Shown here piece by piece: positions 56,094 to 64,000 of a stretch of DNA of 64,000 bases. The position numbers and the translations under genes were made by a program. The notes beneath the pieces are model-generated. The model saw only the letters and a list, made by a program, of their open reading frames with translations, had not been told where the DNA came from and did no database searches. Each line of letters begins with the position of its first letter. The stretch's first letter is position 1. The stretch lies in the NCBI GenBank assembly GCA_015680685.1, contig MNCI01036463.1, positions 639,240 through 703,239 on the forward strand, given 5' to 3'. This stretch comes from Gnetum montanum. Lineage: Eukaryota > Streptophyta > Gnetopsida > Gnetales > Gnetaceae.

Positions 56094-58880
56094 ATGGCTT
56101 CTAAAATATTAGTAGCAAAAGGACCCTCATAGCAAAGAGGTAAGAAACTTAAAGAAAGGGAACAATCTAGAGAATAGACTCCACAAGAAGAGTAGGAGGC
56201 TTAGTCCTTTAGTATCCATCAGCAAATACCAATGATAGAACATTCTAAATAAGCTAAGATTGAAGCACTACCAACTCAAGAGCAAGGATAGTGCCTCACT
56301 TTGTTAGCTAAATGCCTCCAAGCTATTTAGGAGAAATCACTTGTGTCCATGGTCACTGTGTAACTCAACTTTAGATCATTTATGGAATTTGCACTTGCCA
56401 ACATCTAAGAGCAACTTCAAGCCTCTCCTCTTTGGCCAACTTTGTCATGTAGTGAAGAATGGTACTTAGAAGAAGTGTACCAATTTTGGAAAAAACAAAC
56501 AAGATGATGCCATAGTCAAGATTGAAGGAAGTCATAATAACTTATTCAGTCAAAGTAATCATTAAGGCACTAAATATTTTTAATATTGAAGAAAATATTG
56601 CATAGATATCCATAAGACCCAACATGGATGCAAAGAAGTTATGGTTGCAAAGGGCTTATGGATCTATAGATGAAGACTATGGTGGTTTTTCTATTGAAGA
56701 AAAGATATATTTCTAGATTGAAACTTACCATATCTTCCTCACCAAAAGATTGAATAGAATTTCCACTTATGCTGAAAAAGGAAGCATCATTCTCATGGGA
56801 AAATTTAATGCAAATATGACTTATTTGTTATTTCTAGAAATTTAAATACGGTTTGAAGAAAAGAATGTAAGAAATATCACTTTTTCATTTCCTTGTTTCA
56901 TCAAAAGGCTATGCAAGCAAGCAAGAATTTTGGATCATACCAATAATGTTCTACGTAAAGCCCAAAATGAATCCTATGTCAAAATGTTAATACCAATGTC
57001 TTCAAAGAAAGATAAACTAGAGAAGCTAGTTGGCAGTAAGGGAGTAGAAGGATCTACACCCATATGAAATATTCTAGCTACAGGACAAGAGTGAGCAAGA
57101 CCTAGTGGATCAACACTAGTTGGTGATAGAACCAAATCAAGCACTCCACTAGCAGAACAAGATTATCAATCTTTCATGAGCCACTTGCAACAAATTGTTG
57201 AAACTATATGTTTGGGATGTAGGGAAAGTTCTACAATGTATAGAGTAAGAGATAATATCATAAGGTCTACAATATCAATAAGACCTACTAATAGTTAAAT
57301 TTTAGTACAGGAAGGAAAAGATGAGGATTGGACACAACAAATCTCAGGGAACATTACATCCTTTTAAGTCATGCTAGAAATAGGAGAGAGTCACAATTGT
57401 GATGATATAATACTAGGATGTAGTAGGGGTAGATGAGATGATTACTGATCATGTTAAAAAATCCTTTAATATTTTCATTTTGGCACCAATAGATATTACT
57501 AGAATCAAAGATGTCAAAACCATAACTGGAGCCTGTATAGCTTCACAAGAACATGAAGATATCTTAGATTGATTTCTATAGACAAGGAAAGTAATGTAGA
57601 ATATTTTTGATATACCTAGCAATATTACTACAGTGCAGTCAAAGCTTATTTCGACAAAGGGTAAGTTGGTCATGACAGAAACTAAAGCTAAGCATGCAGA
57701 ACATGAAGTGTAGAGGTTGTGAGTTGAACTGGTATCATTAATAGCAGAAAATAGAGGTCTTGTACAATATGTAGCACCAAACTAGCTAGAAAAATTAAGA
57801 AAAAAAACATGTGGTCTACTTAATCACTAGAAATATTCAAGTGAAGATGGAAAAGGAGAAAGCAACATGGAATACTTCAATGGTTAAAGCACAAATACAT
57901 GTACATGCCATAGCACTAACTACCCTAGAGGAAGAAAATAAGAATATTGCTGAAGAAAACATAAGGTTGACTAATATAGAAAAATAAAATAATATTCTAG
58001 AAGAAAGCATCAATTAGCTCAAAGAGTAATTTGCAAGAGTCAACTAGGACATGTGAAAATTAACCATAGAAAACAAAACACAATCACTAGAAGAAGTCCA
58101 CATAATCTGATAGAAACCAACTATTGAAATTTGCATGTAGCAAAATGAGGAAAAAATTTATGAAAGATTAATAGAAAACTTCAAAAACCAAGTGGGCATG
58201 TATAAGCAGATCAATGAAAAAGAAATCTAGATGACCAAAGCTAAAATTAGCATTATCACCACATCAACACCTGATTGGCAGCCAATCTTGGATGGCCTTG
58301 CCCATGTTTATCAACCTAAAGTGAAAAACAAAGGCCTACAGATTAAAGACCTTGTAGAATACATGGGATTAGTCAATCTTCCCATGCTCATAGACGGTAG
58401 ACCTAGAAATGAACTTGTGCAAGAAGTGACTATAGTCTATGTACTGTATAAGAAAGAGTTTACAGATAGAAGAAAGGATGTCCAATAAAAGCTACACATT
58501 GTAAACTCTAAACTTCAAGTAGTCAAGGCCAACTACTAGCATCAAAAGGATGTCATAGCAAATCTAGCCCATAGAATGATAAACTATCAATAGCTAAGAA
58601 ACATCAACAATGCATTTAAGGAATAATAGCAGAAATTTGCGGCATGTATGTAAAACCAAATAAGATGTTCTCATAGTTGTCTTGTCCATGGGAAGTACCA
58701 AATCTAGCCAACAACATCAAATTCTCCTGGATAGTACATGATCCTAGATCAAAAGAGGAGAAAGTTCAGTCATTACTCAACTGCTATCAATTTCAGAAGC
58801 TCAATGATAAAGAAAAGAAAACCAATGAAAGATTCACCACTACCAAGGACATAATGCTACATCAAATTCTAAAGTTTTGA
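56094..58880 (+). pseudogene. Third ORF of element E
   Basis: Start at 56094 (MASKILVAKGPS, then QRGKK) directly after cttatag, with aatccttggataat upstream as in D. Conserved blocks: FRSFMEFA near 56370, EEWYLEEVYQFW near 56453, QEHEDILD and IFDIPSNITTVQSKLISTKG near 57545-57660, a long coiled-coil-like charged part (57680-58220), LSCPWEVPNLANN near 58676 and HDPRSKEEKVQSLL near 58738. It ends at TGA 58878 without the EEPLP terminus of the others. Stops are TAG/TAA-rich. Function unknown. Confidence 0.65.
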
Positions 58881-59072
58881 TTTGTTTTTTCTAATTTTGT
58901 TATCATGTGTATATATCATGTAATGCATGATAATTTGTAAACATCACTCAAATCACAATGCGACATTCGTAGTAGAGTTAGTCATGTAAATAAGTCATAA
59001 TATTTAAGTCTATATACAAATTAAGGAACTCTATCCTCCTTTTGTTTTAACTCAAGGATGAGTTTCCAATTA

Positions 59073-59084
59073 GTTATGGGGGTA
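59073..59084 (+). other. Polypurine tract of element E
   Basis: gttatgggggta before the LTR start, preceded by ctcaaggatgagtttccaatta. Confidence 0.8.
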
Positions 59085-59238
59085 TGATAAAATCATATAG
59101 AGTAGAAGATGCAATATCATATCTTTCATATCATACCTTTGCTTATGTTATTATAGATATAATGTAGTGGATCTTGGTCTTCACAATAAATACCAAACCA
59201 TCATTACGTCAAACAAACAACTTTGGTTTAATATTAAG
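59085..59238 (+). repeat. 3' LTR of element E, first 154 bp
   Basis: TGATAAAATCATATAGAG and the following gatataatgtagtggatcttggtcttcac match 47570-47680. The LTR is broken at 59238 where element F starts. Confidence 0.85.
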
Positions 59239-60042
59239 TGGCGAGGTACCCCTACACTCAACCATGCAAATACGAGTGTTTCACGTGCAATCCAGTTGAA
59301 CTCCATAGATGGACTAGTTGTGGTATCTAAATAGTTATCCTTAGGTCACAGTTTGCTATTGTCCCATCTAGACTAGTGTTAACTTTGTCACATATGGTTT
59401 AGTCCAGAGTGAGGTGTATGATGTGTTTCTATGCTAATGCTACTCCTGAAGACAATGGAAGATACTATTAACTAAGCTAAGAGAGAGAGAGGGTGAGAGA
59501 TAATCTAAGATAGCCTAAGTGTGATGAGCATCCATTCCTCAATCATCCGTACACATTTTAGACTTCATGCATGACTACCACTAGGATTACCAAGCGCAGA
59601 TCCTAGGTACGCTATTGGGTTACCAAGTAGTCACACTTAAATGCTCGTGATCAAGTCGTACTCATTCCACATTTAATAGGAGTTTAGGGTGAAGAGATAT
59701 TAACTAAGAAAGTAGTAAATAAAAATTAAGTAAATAATTAAACTAAGTGAATGCTACAATGATGAGGTAATCTCAATATTTATTTCTGGTCATGTGTGTG
59801 TCCAAGTACGTCACACTTGAATAAAGGTGTCGTACAATTACAATCACCACACTATGGGCATACATTGGGAGAGAAGGGTTGAGAGAAAAATAAAAACTAA
59901 AACTAATTCTAAAATTCTCCTCCTAAAGAGATTTGTCTACCTCTTATTTATAGATGAGGAGACAGGTTGCAATATCGCATACGTGATATCGCGACAAGGC
60001 TGTGATATCGCATATCGCGATTGACTAAATGGTGACTCATCA
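59239..60042 (-). repeat. 3' LTR of element F
   Basis: Minus-strand LTR of 804 bp, starting TGATGAGTCACC at 60042 and ending ...GGGGTACCTCGCCA at 59239, matching the end of the element A LTR. U3 is built of gcgatatcgc-like words. Both ends are complete. Confidence 0.85.
59945..59952 (-). promoter_or_regulatory. TATA box in LTR of element F
   Basis: TATAAATA on the minus strand in catctataaataagagg, about 90 bp into the LTR. Confidence 0.6.
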
Positions 60043-60055
60043 TACCCCCATGACT
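60043..60055 (-). other. Polypurine tract of element F
   Basis: agtcatgggggta on the minus strand, preceded by ctcgaggatgagttttcattc, the clearest version of the family block. Confidence 0.82.
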
Positions 60056-60223
60056 GAATGAAAACTCATCCTCGAGTTACAGTGATAACAAGCTCCATTG
60101 ATTACACAATGGATAGGTATGGGATTATTGGATGGTGAAAATGGGTTTATGCCATGGTGTGGAATCAAAACAAAACTAAGACACAACACAAAGAATGTTC
60201 TATAGCTACAAAATTGTTGGAAC

Positions 60224-63006
60224 TCATGTAGTTCCTGGTGGTAGTGGCTCCTCCATAGGTGCTTTTCCCTTGTCTTGTGCTCTAGGTCTTGGGGCTTGAT
60301 GGTGTTGAAGCATGGCCCAGAGTTTCTCCTCTTCATTCTAGGGGATCTTGTGCCATCCATGCTAATGTTCCAATGTTTGATGGAGTTGGCACATTCCATG
60401 GGCAGGGTAGTTTTGGAAACATTTGATTTGCCTTGACATACTAGGTTGCAAATACCCATCATTCCTCCTCGTAGGCTCTGGCTTTGTCTCTGTACTCTTG
60501 AAGATCTGCAAGCCGTCGAGCCAAATCTATTGCGACACCTTTTTGTCTTTGGTAGCTTGCCTTCACCACCTCAAGTTCAAAATTTGCAATCTCCAATTTT
60601 TGCAATATCTTCTTGCATTCTGCAAATTTTGTTTCATATTTGATGTAGGTGGTAGCTACCTATTGTTCGAGTTCTGTCCTCGGGCACCCTGCTATTAACA
60701 TGGCAAGGTTGGCATACCACAGGTTTGCCAACTCCATGTATTCTATCAGATCCTGAATCTATAGGTCTTGATTCTTAATTTCTGCCTAGTGGGCAAATGC
60801 ATATGTGTCCAATATGGCCCACTAGTCAGTTTGTTGAGCATTGATAGCATTGATGTGGGCCTTGGCCATATGGATCTCCTAATCAAGGATCTTTTTATAC
60901 ATCCCCACCTAGTCCCAGAAGTGCTCCTTTAGCTTTTCATGTCGTTTAGCCTCATTCTGCCATGTGCTTATTTTGATAGCTATCTTTTGGCAGATGGCAT
61001 GTACCTCCTCCATTGAGAGGGTTCGATTCTCTTTGGCTAAATGGCTCATGTCTTGGGTGATCCAGATAAATTGTTCTCTTACTGATGAAAGTGTTCTTCA
61101 AGAACATTCTTTTTCTTCTCCACAGAGGTCAACCAAAGGTTGTCAACAACAAGCTGTTTATTTTCCTCCTGTAAGGCTTTGAGTGCCTTGATATGCGCAT
61201 GAGTTTGTGCCTATGCTGTAGAGGCATCCCAAATAACCTTCTCTTTTTCCTCAACCATCTTCTTATTCTTCAGTAGTAGCTTGGTTAGTTGCTTAGTTTT
61301 GAAACTGTTTAGCTGGTCTATAGGAAAAAATTGCAAAGGGACCCATTGTGCTACTTGTAGGGCTACAAGCTGTTCTTGCAATTTCTACACCTCTGCTTTA
61401 GCATGCTTGGCCCTCACTTCTGTTAAGACTAGCTTCCCCTTCGTGGAAATGAGGTCTGATTGAATTGTTGTAACATCTTGAGGGATGTCAAACAAGGACG
61501 TCATTATTTGTCCTGTTTGTAGTAATCGATCAAGCACATCCTCATGTTCTGCAGGACTCATTAAGGTTCCAGCCAAGGTTTGAGCATCCCATGCTCCCGT
61601 GAGATCTGTCAATGGTATAATAGGTACTTTGAATGATTCTTTGATGTGGTTTGTAACCACTTGTGGGGCTCCCGCTACATCCTAGTGTTTCATGACCACC
61701 ACTGTGGCCCCTTCACCAATTTCTAATTGCACTTGGAAAGATGCAGTGTTTCTCGAGATCTATTGTGACCAAATACTCTCCCCTCCTCCTATATGAATAG
61801 ACACTTCACCCCTTGCATGATTTAAAGAAACTATGGGTTGTATGGCATCGTCAATGATGCATAAGAGATTTACATCATCAAAACTTCCCCAACTGACCGT
61901 CTCATCGATGGCCCTGAGATGGCTCATCGACAGTCTATAATCTTGTGGTGGTTGATCCTGGCCTATGCTAGGCCCTGCTTCCTGTTGTTGGATGGGTCTC
62001 ATACTTGGAAGTTGGCTGGGTCCTACAAGTTGAGTTGCAGTTGGTTCAGCCATCTATTCTTTTTCTTATTCTAGTCCCAACGTCTCACCAGTGATTTTCC
62101 TTGCGGCTAGTGGCTTTAATAGTTTAGCATATGAAGCATTTTTAGCTTTTCAGAGGACATCATTAGTATATCCTCTAATACTAGCACGTCGACATAGCTT
62201 TCTGATAAGGCAAGGGAAGGGCAACACCATCTTCCCTATCTTCCATTCCTCAAACCACCTTAGGATCTTTGTAAGGTATAGATGAGGCAGGTTAGCATTA
62301 ACCTTTTCCATCAGCACTGCACATCCCCTTGCCACATATGTTGAAATCCTTTTTAGGCCCTTTGTGGGGAAGAGGTGATAAGTTCCCATTTTGAAATAGA
62401 TCCTCTCTTCATTGTCAACTCTCCAAATGTCTTTTCTTTGCCATATGCCCTCTCCAACCAAACTTGTCATTCATCAAGGTCTGAATAGGTAGATAACTGA
62501 GTAACTTTTGGCCATGTATTCAAAAGGTTTAATACTTCCAAAATGGACTACGCAGAGAAATCAACTGTCACACCACAAATATTAATGGTGGTTCCTTGTT
62601 CTATGTTATGCCAAAATTGGTACGTTTCACCTAGGTACCAGGCACCACTTGCAGAGTGGATAGGCCATAAGGGAGACCCTTTGAGGTGGTCCCTAATAGC
62701 CTCAGGAGTGAACTCTACGAAAGATTCAAACTTTAATTCCAAAATCACTACAGTGAATGTGGAACTTTTGTGGATAGCTTGAATGTAATCCTAGGGCAAT
62801 GTGAGATGTTGTCCTTGTTCAGGCACTGCAGCAGCTCCTCCTTCTGCTTGCCTAGACTATATAGTAGTAGGGTCTTCTTGATGAATGCTAAATGGTTACT
62901 CCTCCTATTCTACATATTGTCTAGTAGGGACTTGTTCTTCACCTCTCCTAGGTCATTTACTTCCACCTTGAGCAGGACCTTCCTATTGTCCATGTTTCAG
63001 GGCCAT
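60224..63006 (-). pseudogene. Third ORF of element F (best preserved)
   Basis: Minus strand, about 2.78 kb. The start at 63006 (MALKHGQ, then EGPAQGG after a TAG) follows gattccag directly. Conserved blocks: LKFESFVEFTPEAIRDHLKG near 62735, GAWYLGETYQFW near 62650, AEHEDVLDRLLQTGQ and LFDIPQDVTTIQSDLIST near 61550-61440, a Gln/Glu/Lys-rich coiled-coil-like region (61380-60500), CPWNVPT near 60390, and the C-terminus MEEPLPPGTT ending at TGA 60226-60224. No membrane segment or signal peptide is seen. Because it has the longest readable pieces, it is the best query for database comparison. Confidence 0.68.
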
Positions 63007-64000
63007 CTGGAATCACACGAGGCCAAGCGTTAGTAAGGTTGTTTTCGAAGTTAATTTATACCTTACTTCTTGCCTTAATTAATTTATTTTATTTCCATGT
63101 GATGTTTCCTGAAAGATCATAATAGTAAGTCCACTTTGCTTAGGTGGTTTTCCATTTTAGTTTCCCAGTGTACCTAAAGAGATAAAATTATTTTCGGCAC
63201 AATTATATTTAATGTTATAGTGAATTACCCTTGATAATTTCCTTTGGGTGATGAAAAATTCTAAAACATTCAGGTGCTATTCGATGGGTGTCCCTCCCCA
63301 ACGACTAAGCTGAACACTCCGGGTTCAAGCAGGTTCAAACAGAATTAAAATCGAAGCACCAACGAGCGAGTTATGGATATGAAAGCAAGGGTCACACAAT
63401 TGCAAGTCGTAGAGAAAAATTTAAAAAACTCCCCCACGTGATTTGTGAAAAATGAGGTTAAGTGTTGTGGGAAGGTGGGGGGGTGTGGTTGCCTATTTAT
63501 AAGTTTATCGAATGCAATATCATGGCCTATCGATGTTTAGGCCTGAGGGAAAATACCAAATTTTAAAGGTTTTAATAGGAATTAAAAATGGAAAGCAAGG
63601 ACATGTGGGCACATCTTAAAGGGTTCTAGGGTAATTCAATTAATGCGAAAGGCATAAATAGTTACAATGGTGTGGATTTTAGCAATAAGGACCTTGGGTG
63701 GTAAGTGAGAGAAAAAGGCCATGTAATGGTACATTGGAACGTTTGAAATTCGGAGGGCTAGTAATAAGGGAAAGAATATCATGAACAATATGCTAAGGGT
63801 AATAAATGATGTGTGTGAGCTATGTTATAAGTGAAAATTACAAGAGATTACACAAGTGGATCCTCCCCAAAGCAGGTTCCAACCTATAATGCCCTTGTGT
63901 AACCATACTTAAAGTGTTCGTGGGCACTAGAAGGGTTAAATGTAATTTGCATTGATTCCAAAAAACACACACATGTAAATATCACCAGAATGAGGTAAGA
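63007..64000 (-). other. Internal promoter and untranslated region of element F
   Basis: Antisense continuation upstream of the third ORF. It has a TATA box at 63494-63501 and, at 63860-63920, the family block ggttacacaagggcattataggttgg... gaggatccacttgtgtaat also seen at 8700-8760 and 21960-21990. No other feature recognised. Confidence 0.55.
63494..63501 (-). promoter_or_regulatory. Internal TATA box upstream of third ORF, element F
   Basis: TATAAATA on the minus strand in cttataaataggcaacc, 488 bp before the ORF start. Upstream, gatattgca is shared with this element's LTR U3 (59968-59976), both followed by the TATA box. Confidence 0.5.

Larger units (their letters stand above)
47570..59238 (+). 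mobile_element. Element E: plus-strand A-family gypsy element
   Basis: 900-bp 5' LTR, tRNA-Asp-like primer site, gag, protease, RT, RNase H, a partly deleted integrase, 3' untranslated region, third ORF, polypurine tract and the first 154 bp of the 3' LTR. The LTR is cut at 59238 by element F, so the rest should lie beyond the window. Every gene is decayed. Confidence 0.85.
59239..64000 (-). mobile_element. Element F: minus-strand A-family gypsy element, cut by window end
   Basis: Read on the minus strand from the right edge: untranslated region, third ORF (63006-60224), polypurine tract, 804-bp 3' LTR ending CCTCGCCA at 59239. Its pol should lie beyond position 64000. It sits inside the 3' LTR of element E, so it inserted later. 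Confidence 0.8.

Overview
The window is nuclear DNA of a seed plant with a large, repeat-packed genome. It holds many old, broken LTR retrotransposons, a plant LINE, plant-style 13- to 15-bp and 5-bp target duplications, and one CC-NBS-LRR resistance-gene relict. A gymnosperm-like genome fits the age and density of the elements, but no single sequence proves the species. I see no intact single-copy gene, tRNA, rRNA or CRISPR array.

Layout. (A) About 1-10316: a Ty3/gypsy element in plus orientation with gag, protease, RT, RNase H and integrase in decayed frames. Its 5' LTR is split by a misoriented block (1-597) ending at a single N. (B) About 12495-21350: a Tat-like gypsy element with gag and protease but no visible RT or integrase, a field of TGCTACGCTAT palindromes, a tandem-repeat block and a spliced antisense ORF. 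(C) About 21351-29109: the 3' half of an A-type element with its 3' LTR, into which a minus-strand 5'-truncated LINE (26435-28784) inserted with a 15-bp target duplication. The LINE carries a second misoriented block (28421-28752) between two Ns. About 29110-34417 is mostly unrecognised AT-rich DNA, with a faint LINE endonuclease relict and short tandem repeats. 34418-37130 is a CC-NBS-LRR pseudogene, followed by an antisense LRR fragment (37141-37431) that makes a roughly 290-bp inverted repeat. (D) 37432-47206: minus-strand gypsy element lacking gag and protease. (E) 47570-59238: plus-strand gypsy element whose 3' LTR is cut by (F) 59239-64000, a minus-strand element running off the window.

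A, C, D, E and F belong to one family. They share a conserved block before the polypurine tract, a TGATGA/TGATAA LTR start and, where visible (A and E), a tRNA-Asp-like primer site. C, D, E and F each carry a previously unassigned third ORF of about 2.8 kb between integrase and the 3' LTR. In all four copies this ORF starts with ATG directly after an AG and has a TATA box about 420-570 bp upstream. It sits downstream of an internal stretch sharing element-specific sequence words with that element's own LTR U3. This third ORF with an apparently LTR-matched internal promoter is the most interesting signal in the window. All copies are decayed, so it is read from comparison of the four.
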